DNA of 64,000 bases. Origin: Capitella teleta. Taxonomy: Eukaryota > Annelida > Polychaeta > Capitellidae. The translations under genes and the position numbers were made by a program. The notes under the pieces are model-generated. The model saw only the letters and a program-made list of their open reading frames with translations. It was not told the DNA's origin and searched no databases. Location of the stretch: NCBI GenBank assembly GCA_000328365.1, contig KB309694.1, forward strand, positions 302,907 to 366,906, read 5' to 3'. Positions 1 to 11,900 of the stretch are shown piece after piece. Positions within the stretch are counted from its first letter, which is position 1. The number at the start of each line of letters is the position of its first letter.

Positions 1-35
1 CAACAAAATCGTTTCATTGCTTTCTTTGCTAAATT

Positions 36-402
36 TCAACAAATACTAGCGATAATCATAACGCATCTCAAACGGTGATCACTAACTGTTGGAAATATTT
101 GGCTCTCATGACCACGCAGAGCGTCTGTAACCGCTTTCAATAATAAACAATGTTGATAAGTAAAATTATTAGGTAAATTATGTGTATTATGTGTCAATTT
201 CAATACCTGAAATGAAGTGGGCACTGCAAATGACGGCATTTTTCTGGCGTTCTTCTGGCCATTCCGTTCGGCCAATTGCTGACAGCCACAGAGATCGACG
301 ATTGCGATGAAACGCGTGCTTTCCTTTCGGGAGATTGTAAAATTTTATCTCTTTACCCAAATTCCATGTATTCTTGCATCCTATGACACTACACACCGGC
401 AT
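36..402 (-). CDS. THAP zinc-finger protein (short, two-exon model)
   Basis: Exon 1 (402 down to 207) starts MPVCSVIGCKNT and carries the THAP signature: C-x4-C near the start, the invariant Trp (SLWLSAIGR), then CSAHF, the C-x2-H pair that completes the C2CH zinc site. THAP fingers bind DNA in a sequence-specific way and are shared with P-element-type transposases and host transcription factors. A donor GT follows at 206-205. The best next acceptor (TTACAG) opens an exon at 124 that adds a HESQIFPTVS stretch, like the usual THAP-end proline motif, and reaches a stop at 36-38, giving 94 residues. This second exon is less certain: a further donor within it could lead to exons left of the window. 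The THAP exon is firm; total length is not. Confidence 0.7.
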
Positions 403-1480
403 ACCAAATCAGTAGCAACAATAAATATATGAATTAAAAGCACAAAAATACGAAACTTTCAGAAAAGCAGACGATACGAGCAGACGACGCTTCGCTGAAT
501 ACCGGGTGTAAACAAAATAAATGTCCGTATGCACGTGCTCGTTTTTTTCGATGCACACGCAGGTTTTTTAATGCGCGCGCAGACGGCACCTAGTGACGTA
601 GGCTGGGAAACCATCTATACAGCGTGGCGTAAATGTGACTGAAGAGATAACTAGATAGAATGATAAATAGTCATTCAAATTGCATTGTTCAAGAAATAAA
701 TGTATCTCTTTCTTCCTAGAAATGCATAAATCATGGGTCAACATGCTTGGTGCCAACAATATCCACATTTATTTTCTTTCATAATTTTCCTTGCTCCCAT
801 CTGTCAGTGATGACTGCTCTTTATATTTGTCAAAAGGTTCGCAAAATCTAAGTCACCTTTACCGATCTACTTATATTCCCTGCTACCAAATCTTCATGCG
901 CGATGACTTATAGTTCTTTAAGTTAGTCCCAGCAAAATATAGATTTAAATAATGTCATGTCATTTTGCCCCTCGGAAAGGATGGAAAAAAATTTTAAATG
1001 CGACATGATCTATATCTTGTTTGCCTTCAATTGTATTTAGTGAAATTTCTATTTCCCTGTCGTCAATCGTGGATCTAGTTTTATTCTTGCGCTGAATGTG
1101 CGAAAGAGTGAAGAGAAGAGACGAATTACAATGAATGTTTCTCTGGAGAATGGCGATGTTGTCGAGCTTTACTCGCTTGAAGGTCTTCAAACTGTCAAAT
1201 TAAATATTTTTGTTGAATTAAGTTTTTAAAGCTGAGGATTCGCTTGGAGCAAAGTGCTCGAAGAAAGTCCGTTATGATAAATCATTAGGTTCCATCACGT
1301 AAAATGATAAATCATAACGGACAACCCGTTCATAACTTTGAATGTGTAATTAATACTAATTAATAATTAGTCCTATAGACTTTACAGTGTTTTCTAGTTA
1401 AATCATTACGCTATAATAATAATAGAACTGCATAGAGATGATGTGGATACTTTTTGTTCTTTATAGATGAGAAGCCGTCC
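403..1480. other. Intergenic region between divergent THAP and ZAD-like genes
   Basis: About 1.1 kb holding the presumed promoters of both flanking genes. I see no convincing exon here. The only clear structure is a long imperfect hairpin at 1267-1322, listed separately. Confidence 0.5.
1267..1322. repeat. Long hairpin (20-bp arms, 16-base loop)
   Basis: The arm at 1267-1286 (GTCCGTTATGATAAATCATT) is the near-perfect reverse complement of 1303-1322, with about two mismatches in the AT-rich part. It sits 160-215 bp upstream of the ZAD-like gene's start. It may be a tiny foldback element or a cruciform-forming promoter sequence. Confidence 0.75.
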
Positions 1481-2863
1481 ATGCTTGTGTTCGATATGCC
1501 GTCAATTCCCGTGGGCTGTGACCTTGGCAACGTTTGCTTCATTTGCGCCAGCCCAACCAAGATTCGGAAAAACATGAAGTGCGTGGTTGATCCATTCTTC
1601 AGTGAGGACTACCGCGACCTCATCAAACGAGTGTTCCACATCGACGTCTCATCTCAATGCAAGATATGCACAAGGTGTATATCACGCTTGGTCGAGGTTT
1701 GAATTGTAAATTGCATCATTTCCTCATTTGCATGATTCATTCCACAGATATGCACCTGGAAAAACCGAATTGTGAATCGTTTGACGGATTATTCCAAGAA
1801 GTATCGCTCGATTCAGTGTTACTGGAGAGACATATCGGCTGACTCTGAACAGAAAATCAGTCGCGCTACCAAGAAGAGGAAAGCAGCGAAGAAGAAACCT
1901 GGATCCGATTCAAATTCCGCAGGCATTGATATCGAGGATGAAAAAGAATCGACAAGTTTAATGGACATGAGTGCGAAACGGTGGAAAACGCTCAAGAGAG
2001 AAAACGGGAAAAATGCACACATGATATACGATGTAATGGTCGTGGATCGTGATTTAGCCGACGCTAATGGAACTAGGGCTCTCCCGGGAGAGATAACCGT
2101 CACTAATGAAATCGAAGTTGAAACGACAGCTGCAGAGGAAAATGAGAACACTGCAGCACTTTTCTCAGAGGAGTGCTCCTCTGAAGTGAATGATGAGGAA
2201 TCGGTGGTTGAGGAAGACTTAGGGAATGAAGAGTCAAATGATGACCATTTATACTGCGCAGGGGAAGCCCAGAAGGAACATGGGTATGAATTACCCCCAG
2301 ACATTGATGCGCAGTATATGGACGCCTTAAAGTTCATTAATCCGTACACAATGGAGAGAGACACTCTGTTTCAATGCATGACAAACATTGATCAAGAACT
2401 GTGCTCCTTAACGCTAACCATTAATCCCTCCATTCTGCGCAGCAAAGACATCGCCACACTACTCGATAAACAACTGCTGAAGAAGGTCATTATTGAGATG
2501 CGGCAGAGGGCGCCGTTCACTTTCGCCCTGCTCTCAGTGCTATTGTGCCCACTGCATTTTTGTGTTCCTGAAATGAACAAAGTGATCGCATTCATGTACG
2601 GCATGGCTCTGTATTGTAGGAACAGCTCATTTGGCACCATGCCAAGACTGCTCTCTTTGTGTGTTCCATTTAAACCAGCCTTCAAAGAGGTGTTTGATAT
2701 TCTCAATAGTTTTGCTCTGTCAGTTCCTTATCAGTCGGTTGATAAAATTCGTAGCACTTACGGTGAAACCGATTGTGACCTCATTCGGCAACAGATGGTT
2801 CGCTGGAGAAGAAATTCTAAAGCTGTGCCCCAAATGAGAGCGTGGATCCAGCACACGAATTAA
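1481..2863 (+). CDS. ZAD-like zinc-binding protein with helical transposase-associated C-terminal region
   Basis: Two exons: 1481-1696 and 1748-2863, joined in phase 0 across a 51-bp intron (GTTTGA...CCACAG). The first exon has CFIC and, 40 residues on, CKICTRC, the paired C-x2-C layout of a ZAD-type fold that ends in a long helix continuing into exon 2. A basic, KR-rich linker and an acidic, E-rich stretch follow (low complexity). The last ~150 residues (RAPFTFALLSVLLCPL..., MYGMALYCRNSS..., KEVFDILNSFALSVPYQSV) resemble the helical block found in many invertebrate proteins linked to DUF6589-like, transposon-derived genes. Total about 443 residues. I chose ATG 1481 because it is the first Met before the zinc site; an upstream exon joined at the AG at 1466 is possible. 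Function is probably DNA binding or a domesticated element, by inference only. Confidence 0.65.
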
Positions 2864-3099
2864 ACAACTGAAATCGCCTCGAATAGTGAAGTTCTTGTTT
2901 TCTTTCATGACAGCGGATGCACCGTAAACTGTACTTGAGGAAGACGACAAAACTTGAATCGGGGAATTATTTTATTTTTCATTTCATTTCCAATGATTCT
3001 GTCTTGCATCGCTGACATAAGTACAGACATAATTTTGAATGCTCTCTTAAGACTATATTTTGATTAATAAACTTATGAACTAATTGGAATTGCAGAAAT
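2864..3099. promoter_or_regulatory. Convergent 3' ends of ZAD-like gene and MMS19, overlapping poly(A) signals
   Basis: The stop codons of the two convergent genes are only 236 bp apart. The plus-strand AATAAA at 3066-3071 serves the ZAD-like gene. The minus-strand AATAAA (TTTATT at about 2971-2976) would serve MMS19 and lies inside the ZAD-like 3' UTR, so the two transcripts should overlap in antisense. Confidence 0.55.
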
Positions 3100-6000
3100 T
3101 CACACCTTCAATTCGTCAAAGAAGATACCTAAATATGGAAGATATGTATATAGATTTATCAATTTTCTCCTGGACTTCACTGACCACTCAGAGCGTGCGG
3201 TGACCGCAGCCTTCCTGACCAGCCTCTTGTGGTCATCCAGCGTGAGGACTAAGCCTCTGACCACCTGAGGTTGGTGCTTGACCAGATGGACAGCAGGGAG
3301 GGTGGTCAGTGCTCCGAGGCACTCACAGGACAGAAGGCGGACTTTCTGTTGTCATCAAAGAAATGAATATTGGAATAAAGCAAAATAGAGGAACGTACCA
3401 TGTTGGTTTTGTGTTTAACCAGAGTCATTAAGAGAGGAATGAGGTCATCTATGTGAGGAGTCATAGCATCAGGAGCATCAAAGGTCAGGTCGTAGAGGGT
3501 GGTCAAGGACGCCAGCCACACATTCTCACCCTCACACCTCAGCGAATGCAACAAAAGAGGGAGAAGCTGAAACGGAGAAACATCAGGAATTGACGACAAA
3601 GAGAAGCCAGCTGCTCACAGCGGCCAATTCGTTCTTCAGGACTTCTTTCGGTACAAATCTCAAAAGATAGGACAGCGCAGACAAGTAGTACTGCTTGAAA
3701 TCTGAAAAACGATACGTCAGTTTATTACTGATTGAGAGGAAAATCCAGAGGACTACCAGAAGTTAGGGACTACCAGAAGTAGGTCAAGACTAAATCAACA
3801 AACCTGCACTAGCGTTCTGATATCCATCTTTCAATTGCGGAAGAGTGAGAACAAAGACTCTTTGACGATACAGGAACATGACCTTTGCATGCTGGCTCAA
3901 GGCCATAAGATCTGGATATTCATTGAGAACGACGTAAAACGCATCAGCAGCATACTGTGCAAGCGACGGATGACTCAACCACTCTAGGACCTTAAAGAAA
4001 GAAGGAGTGGTTAGCTCAGATTCAACCGCCAAAAAAAAAAAAAGAAGACCTTTTCCAGAAAATGGATCTGCTTCTTGTGACTTCTCAGAATAACCGCTTT
4101 ACAAATCCACGTCCACAAATTGATGAAACGCTGTTGCTGAGCGCTGAGAACAGCAGACGTAACAGCTTCAAGCTGCTTCTCAAAATCACCATCAAAACTT
4201 GAAACAATGCTCTCAAGCAGATCTCCTAAAAGTGAAATGAAAAATAAAAAAAAATGCAGGAGAAATTCACATTAAGACAAACCTGGTGGCAACTTGTTGA
4301 CGATGCCAGCAAAGCATTTAGCAGCCAATAAGCTGGAGACATGGTGTTCACAATTGCATGACATCTTGTTCAATAGAGGCATAAGTTCTTCAACTCTTGG
4401 AATTGACTCCTACAAAAGAAGTTTGAAACCAAACGGAATATCTGATATCCATCCTCACGTTTTCAGGAGCAGAGCAAACGATGGCCGTGAGGACTTTGAT
4501 TAATTGCGTTTGTTGCCAGGGAGAATCAACACTGAGGGGCTTGAAGTTTGTGCCGTCTAAATCTTCTGTTAATGCAGTCAGGGAGTCTAACTTATGCTCC
4601 AAGAAGACACTCACGACAAGTTCAAGAATATCACTGCAATAAGGACATTACACGTAGAATGATAAACACAGCTCCCGTGGTCCTCACCTAGCAGAAGGAA
4701 GTGACTGTACAACAGTACGTATAATTGTAGCAAACAGTTCAACAATATCTTTGTGAGTCAGAATATTTGCAGTTGGAGTGAGAGCGCCAAAGATTGCCAG
4801 CCACAAACACTGAGGGATGAGACACTGGCGCAGAACGTCAAGCGATTGGTCGTTGGATATATTCGCATTACAAGTGTTGAGCAGGCAGTTGCACAAGGCT
4901 TTTGCTTCGGTGAACTTCTCTGTCTGAGGCAGACCTGTGCAATAAATAATTAATAGCAAGCTGAAAATTTCAGAACATACTCACTAGATTCTGTCACAAG
5001 ATGTTTCAAATGGTTCACCATAAAAGGAATGGTTGCAGCAACCATTTGATAGTGAGCTGAGATATTACTGATGGTCTCCAGTAGGTAGATGTTGTTGATG
5101 TGTGAGGCAAAACCATTGCTTGGAATTCCTATTTTCCAAATTGAACATGCGTATACAGTATAATCTCGATATGTCAAAGTACCGGGGACCGTCAAAATGA
5201 CTTTGACATAAATTATAGAGCCTTCAAGATAAACATGTAGTAGCCATCATCATGGCAAGTGTACATGCAAAGACTAAATTATGACCCAACCATAAAGAAA
5301 TAATAATTAGTCCTATCCTCGATGACTCAACCCTGCCCTCCACTCATAAATAGACTAAGTAAATATGTGGAGGGACTCTAGGATGTGAAATGGGGTCGAC
5401 GTAAGGAGCAATTCGACTTGCAAAAGTTTGACATATCGAGATTATACTGTAAAAGATACATAATTATGACATCATCTCACCTGTTTTGTTTATTCTGCTT
5501 GTGAGGCTAGGAAGGACTTTTTCCAGTACAATATGCGGCATTTGCGTGGACATAAACGCCAATGAACGAACGCTTTCCAGTCTGAAAAAAATCCATTCAG
5601 AGCTCCAAATCAAAACCTGAAGTTGAAATTACCTGACAGATTCATCGAGATCCCCCAGCACTAAATTTGACAAATGATCAGCAATCAAATAGCACTCTTT
5701 CTCACTGATGAGCTTTTTGATTGACACCATTCCAATGACCCCTGCGACCCCGTACGTCCTCAGAGATGGACTTGAATCAGCAAACAAAGAAACAAAGAGC
5801 GAGAGAAGGTCGTCCTTTTTGTCTCTCACAGGTGCAAAATCTGTGAATTAAAAAAAATACATAAATTTAATCGAAAAGAATCTCTTCACCAAAATTGAAT
5901 TTCACAGATTCCGTTCATTTAGCATTCTTGGCTCGACCTTCAACCACACTTACCATCACCAACCAATTCACTGATGGTTGCAATTTTCATAAGAGGCAAC

Positions 6001-8662
6001 AAAACTTGCAGGATAATTCTTCGATCACCATTCTGTAGACACAAAAAAAAAACACCCTTGAACCCAGGGTCACCACAGGACAATGACCTTACACTGGAGT
6101 GGATTTGAAAACTTTGAAGAAGCAGATTTAGTGAGAGTTCCAAGACAGAACAGGCTGCTGCACGCGAACTCAGTGCTACGACCTCGAGGAGAGTCCCGCT
6201 AGCAATGGAAAGTCTGGTGCTCGGGTCTTGAAGGTAAGGCTTGCAGTCTATGTTATAACAGCAATGATTACGTAAGATGATGAGAGCAGAAATTCCTACC
6301 TTGGAAAATTTCTTTAATGTAGTCACTTAGTTTTGAGTCATTCTGCTAAAAAGGAGAAAATTTGAATGAATAAACATCAGGGCTCAAGACCAATTAACAG
6401 ACATGCTGAGATAAAGTTGCACACAAAATTTTCAGAGAATCCAGTGCAGATTGTTCCAAAGCTTTGCTTGAGGCAGCAAAAACCTGACGAATAAAGAGAT
6501 AATTGGCTCTGCATACAAACGTTGAATGTGCTCACCTCTCGCCTGATTGCGGCCCAAAAAGAGCCGAGATATTCCTCCAGGGCAGCAGAGCCATAGACAG
6601 GAGCACAAGCGGCCAGGGTTTCAAAAGCGTCAATCTTTGCGCTGGAGAGGGTGGATGTAACCTTCTCAAGCAACAGCGGCAAAGCGAACTCGCCAAACGT
6701 AGCTGATGCAGAAAAACAAGATCTGAGACAGCGCACCAGCTCGTCTTTGGTGACCCCAAATGTATCGTTGGGTGGCTGCAATCACTTTCAATCAATCAGT
6801 CAATTAATGAGTTGAGTACTCACAGGATTGAAATCAATAGGAAAGTAACACGCAACCACTTCAAAGAGCTCTTCGGTGAACACCCCGAGATTGCAATTCG
6901 TAGCAATTGTAACAACACACTTGAAAGCAATGACTAAATTACGTGGGTCTTTTTCTCCATCCATTGCTTGGATGAAACCAAACACAAAATCGCTTTGCAT
7001 ATCTTTGACATCTGGAAATCAAAATGAATGCAGGTGACTTGTCATTGCATGCTGTGATCAACAGACCTGGCAGTCTGTGTTGTAGAGCGTGCCACACCAT
7101 TATCAGCATGTTCCGTCGATCCATCTGAGGTAGGCTTTGAACGTGAATTTCATTGAAGATTCCTCTGAAGATGACTGAGAGGCAGGTTGAAGGCAGGGCT
7201 GGGTACTGAACCAGAGCAAGGAGGCCTTTGATGATGTGAGGAGTCACAAAATGATGATCTTTGAGGCGCTCACAGAAAAACGTCACCAGGATCTCGGCTG
7301 AGAATAAGTGAACAAGGGGTTGATTCCAAAATAAAATTTCCTTAGGCCAAGTTAGCATGACTTAGCTCAGACTAACTCCTAATGAACTTAGATGTGTTTC
7401 TCAAATGAAAAGGCTTAAGTTGCCTTTAAAGATGTTGGCAAACAGCCAACAGAATCACTAATTAGGATTTTATATACCAAGTATGTTGTTATCAATGTTT
7501 TCAAGAATTGTGCAAAAATCGCTATCATAAAACACTTTGAACAATCGAGTTGAGATGGTATTTCTAAATGAAGCTATATCCTTTGGCTAATGGACATAAT
7601 ATGTAAGACCTTGAGACGTCAAAACTTTTTGATTCAAGAATTGTAAAGTTGAGTACAGTCACCTCTCGCAATCCCACCAAAACCTTGGATTAAATTTTTT
7701 TTTGAATAGTGGGGGATTTGATTTGGTAAACATGAGCAACAATAGGTGTCATCACCTCCCCCCCTGCTCCCACCCCCCCTTCCCCTTCCTTCCTCTTCAG
7801 CAAAGGGTGAGTACTATGAGACACGCTGAATGAGTAGCTCATCTCACAGTCGCTCTATGTGTGGAATACGATAGTTCAATCACCTTGCAGCCCGGGGAAA
7901 ATGCATCGATATAATTATTATAATTTGATATGTAATGAGAAGAGCTTTGAGTACATTGGCGCAGTGAGCGGAAAAGAAAGAATAATTCAAGTGCAGAATT
8001 AAGGAAGAGGATAATGGATCTGCACCAATGCTTTCATGCTGCTTTGAAATCAAGTCATGACATCTTAACTTCTAATTTAGATTAATAATCAGGTCTCAGT
8101 AAACACAATATTAACAAATAAAGACCTTCTCTGATGCTTAGCCTTTCGTGTGGAGTGCCTTTGACTGCTTCTGCCAACAGGCGTGTTGCTCTTGCACGCT
8201 GTGCTACATCTTTCACAGTGAGGAACGCTCTGAAAGGAGATTCATCAGCGTAAACACAGTAAAAACTGCGAAACTAAGGTCTCACCCTAAATCTTCGACT
8301 AATTTCAGTAAATTAGTAGTTCCAACCTTCACACCTGAGATGATTGCACAAAAATTACTCAAATATGCAAACAAGTGAATAGATTGAAGAATGTTGAACA
8401 CATAGTAATCAGTGGTAATGGTTACGGCCCCTGAATTCAAGGGAAATCTAAGGGGGGGATTACTGCCATTATCGCTCAAAATACGTTTCAAGGCATAAAT
8501 ATTTGAACAGAACGTATTATAACGAATGACAGCATTAATAAATATAATTATTCATATTTTTATCACGATTGACCAACTTTCAAGAATTGCATCCGCTGCT
8601 TCATCTTGATCAGTGGTTACGAATGTACGTATGACAGGAGTCCAGTCCATGGAGGCCGCCAT
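3100..8662 (-). CDS. MMS19: MMS19, cytosolic iron-sulfur assembly targeting factor (HEAT repeat)
   Basis: MMS19 is the HEAT-repeat subunit of the CIA targeting complex (with CIAO1 and CIAO2B) that delivers Fe-S clusters to DNA repair and replication enzymes such as XPD. Twenty-one coding exons: 8662-8578, 8334-8286, 8229-8126, 7297-7067, 7011-6824, 6775-6536, 6483-6403, 6345-6300, 6247-6093, 6032-5954, 5840-5633, 5581-5481, 5128-4985, 4934-4688, 4633-4459, 4409-4283, 4225-4050, 3990-3804, 3701-3619, 3566-3399, 3345-3100. They sum to 3120 nt, exactly 1039 residues, against about 1030 in human. Hallmarks: FGFIQAMDGEKDPRN, EELFEVVACYFPIDFNP, FWAAIRRE, HVSSLLAAKCFAG, LDDHKRLVRKAAVTARSEW at the C-terminal HEAT repeat. 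Start MAASMDWTP matches the family N-terminus. Donor of exon 1 (GTTGGT) is weak. Most introns are under 100 bp; those at 5129-5480 and 7298-8125 are expanded, the former by a transposon. Confidence 0.95.
5156..5449. mobile_element. pogo/Tigger-type MITE in an MMS19 intron
   Basis: A 294-bp element with ~23-bp terminal inverted repeats: the left end starts CAGTATAATCTCGATATGTC and the right end is its reverse complement (GACATATCGAGATTATACTG). It is flanked by TA duplications (5154-5155, 5450-5451). The CAGT...CTCGATAT termini and TA target resemble the pogo/Tigger branch of Tc1/mariner. It has no coding capacity, so it is non-autonomous. The nearly identical ends suggest recent insertion. It explains why this intron (5129-5480) is much longer than its neighbours. 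Confidence 0.9.
7298..8125. other. MMS19 intron, no recognised content
   Basis: An 828-bp intron between exons 3 and 4 of MMS19. A stretch near 7657 (CAGTCACCTCTCGCAATCCC) looks like one terminus of a Tigger-like element but no partner end is visible. A C-rich simple region lies near 7755-7800. I see no exon. Confidence 0.5.
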
Positions 8663-8968
8663 TTTTATTGAGTGCGGTACTGTAAATCTACATAATTTGA
8701 TAACATGTTAATTGCTAAACCCTAAAGGAAAAATGATAAAAAGACCATAGGCATATATTTGCTGATTAAAAAACCCATAAAAGTTGCTTCATATAATAAT
8801 TAAGATATACATTATTTTTTATGAAATATGTATTTACTCCGGGTCTGTGACGTAATATCCGGCGGAATGACAGAAAATAGAAATTGTTATTGAAGTTCTC
8901 TGCCTTTGTTGAAGCAACGCGAAGGCGCTCGCTGTTTTAGAGAGCGACCTCGGTTGCCACGCGAGGAG
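8663..8968. promoter_or_regulatory. Bidirectional MMS19/UBTD promoter
   Basis: 306 bp separate the start codons of MMS19 (minus) and the UBTD gene (plus), so both promoters and 5' UTRs must lie in or near this interval. It is AT-rich with no obvious TATA box placed for either gene. The head-to-head arrangement matches human MMS19-UBTD1 as I recall it. Confidence 0.75.
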
Positions 8969-11900
8969 ATGGGAAGCTGCATTGGGACCACTCGAGATGG
9001 GAGTTCTCCAAATGGAGACTCATCTGATGGAACAGGGGGAGGTAATCCCTGTTCTGGCTGTCCGACGCAGATTCATTCTCAACTTTCTCTTTCTCTCTCT
9101 CAATGATTTAATCACTGGTTACTTCTCTGTTCCCGCTAGACCGTCTTCTGAATCTCTCCCTTTTCTCTCACTTATAGTATCATGCCATGCGTGTTCTCGT
9201 GCTCCTGAGAATGCATTTCCATTCTGCATCTTGTCCAGTGGGCTCTGGTTTAAGTGCATATTACATGAAATGCCTATGATACTCCTAATCCTTTCATCCT
9301 ATGACTATACAACCTTCTACTTTCTAGACAGTATATTATAATAATATCAAGGGAAGTCACTGATTTCTCAGATTGACACTAACAAAGCCCCGGAAGGTAT
9401 ATTCCACTTGAGGTAGAGAGCTGAGGCTTCGGATCTGGCAAGATTATGAATAAATGAACATATACTGATATAGACACCAAAAATTTTTGCACAGCAATGA
9501 CTAATTTAGTAATGACTAATTAATTGCACAAAAATGCTTTCATTTCCAGAATGACTAGCAACAGGGACGATGGCTGCAGCATTTGACCTTCACCTTAACA
9601 AGCCACTCAGTGATTGATCAATAATTGTAATAATACAGCTGAGAAATGCAATTGAAATTAATCAAAGTATTCATTTGATAGAAATCAGTCCAGCAGTATG
9701 ATTTTATAAATTATTCCATGCATATAACAGTATTCATATAATTTTCTAGTTCAAAATGCTGGTTATAAATTCTATAGTTATTAGATTGATAACACAACAT
9801 GTTGTGAGGTATATAAAACGATTCTGAACATATACACCAGAAGGCGCTGTATGTGTCATCTGGTAATTCCCATCAAGTCAACTTACTTATCCAATGTGTC
9901 TTCTGAATAACCCCTGTTTCTAGCATATTTCATACTCAATTTGATGCTCAATTTGATGCTCAGAATAGCTGTTATTGTTCAAGAGACAATTGCCACTCCA
10001 TTCATGTTTTAATTTTTAAGGATTTGATTTCGAGATTTTGCGATCATGATTTTAGTACAGTTTACTGCGGGCTGAAAATTTGCTGCGGTCCGACAAAATG
10101 GATGTATCGTACCTGTTGCCATTTGTTCTGGAACTGATTGTATTTTTTGGGCAATTTATCAGTCATTAGGCATTGCTGTGCGAGATTATTGGTGTCATGG
10201 TTTTATTTATTGGTTTTCTTGCCATATCCAAAGTTTCGGCTCCCTCTTTTGAGAAGATTGCTTTCAAGGCAAGCGTCCTAAGCTTATCATGAAACAGTCA
10301 CTTCCGTTGATATTACAAATATAGACAGTAAGCATTCACTGCATTTGTTTGTCCATATCTGCTCACTTACTGGTAAGACACCCTGTGATCTTGTCCTTAG
10401 AAGCATCAATTTTCATACTCCCACTGAATGAGTGATGAGTGATTCAGCGAAACAATTCAGGAGAGCGGAGCTCTTCCACTTGTTTTCAATCTTGTCTAAG
10501 GTCTTTATGCTGGATGGATATCTGTGTTCGTCTTAGGGTGCTTTTGCGCTGATATGGAATTCGCCTCTTCATGAAATGGACAAGCAGCGAGCTATTTGCG
10601 TGAAACATGTGCTGATGCCTTTTAAAGCTTCCTTTGAATGCAATTCAATTTTATTTTGTTTCACTGATTTGAACCAGGAACTAGAACATGGCTGCGGGAG
10701 GTAATATGTCTTTAAAATGCTGGAGGCAGAGTGTGGCTTTAGCTCTCACAGGATACTGAGGCATTGGGGCATTTTGCTCTCTTCCAAGCTCCCGTGTTTG
10801 AGTGTAACTCTCCGTGTCCATTATCCGTGAGCGACAGATAGTAGTAACACTGATATTCATTATCCATGTTGAAATACTATTTGCCCAGCCTTATATCCAT
10901 AAGTAAAACTAATAAGTATGTAATTTCTACTTGTTTAGGTACTGTAGAACAGGAAATTTTGGCGGACTGCAAATTTTGTGGTTTTATGGGTGAGGCCTTT
11001 ATTTGCGACCATAATTATTCGCGGTTAAGCGTAACGTTATAGTGTAAGATCACCCAGAAATAATTCGCGGACATCTAATTTTCACAGTCGATCGTGACCG
11101 CGAATATAGCAAAAATTTCATGCGACGTGAAAATTTCCTGTTTTACAGTACTTGCCGAGCTACTGAAGTTTTTTGTGAGAAAATCGGCAAAATTTTGGTA
11201 TTAATTGTAACTGCGGATATAGCAGAGCTGGCACTGATGCCGTATTAGATATTTGGCTAAAATGAAATAGGGGGAAGAAGCAATTCAATTGTTTTTTTGA
11301 TACCAAAGGGAGCTAGTCTTGGTTAAGTTGATTTTACATACTCCCATGTTAAATTATCATGAGGTGAATTTCATGGAATCTTTTTGCAGTTTCAATAGGT
11401 CGCAATCAAGCATTGAAGTGCAACGTTGGCAAATGGAAGAGTGATGTCCCTTTGACCGATGGTCAGCTCAGAAGCAAGAGAGATGAGTTCTGGGAAACGG
11501 CTCCTGCGTTTGAAGGACGCAAGGAGATCTGGGATGCCTTGAGAGCTGCTTCGTGTGCCTTGGAATCAGGTGACCATCAGCTTGCTCAGGCGATTGTGGA
11601 CGGAGCAAGCATATCTCTGCCTGCAGGTAAACACTGTTCTCGTCTTCTGCTGTTGCGTTTACATTTTCTTCCTTCTAGGTTCCCTGATGGATTGTTATGA
11701 TGAGCTAGGAAACAGATATCAACTGCCGATCTACGTTCTCAGTGCGCCAAGTAATTTGATTGAGGATTATGACCAGGACGCATCGCCCATTGAAGAGGCG
11801 CCTCCTGAGAAGCAGGGGGTGGAAGTGGAGGTTAAATTCCACCTGTCGACTGGCAAGGATTTGAAACTGAATGTGCATACGACGGACAGTATCTTGAGAG

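Noticed and set aside
7655-7760. Possible Tigger-like terminus (CAGTCACCTCTCGC)
   Set aside because: No matching inverted end or TA pair was found in the MMS19 intron.
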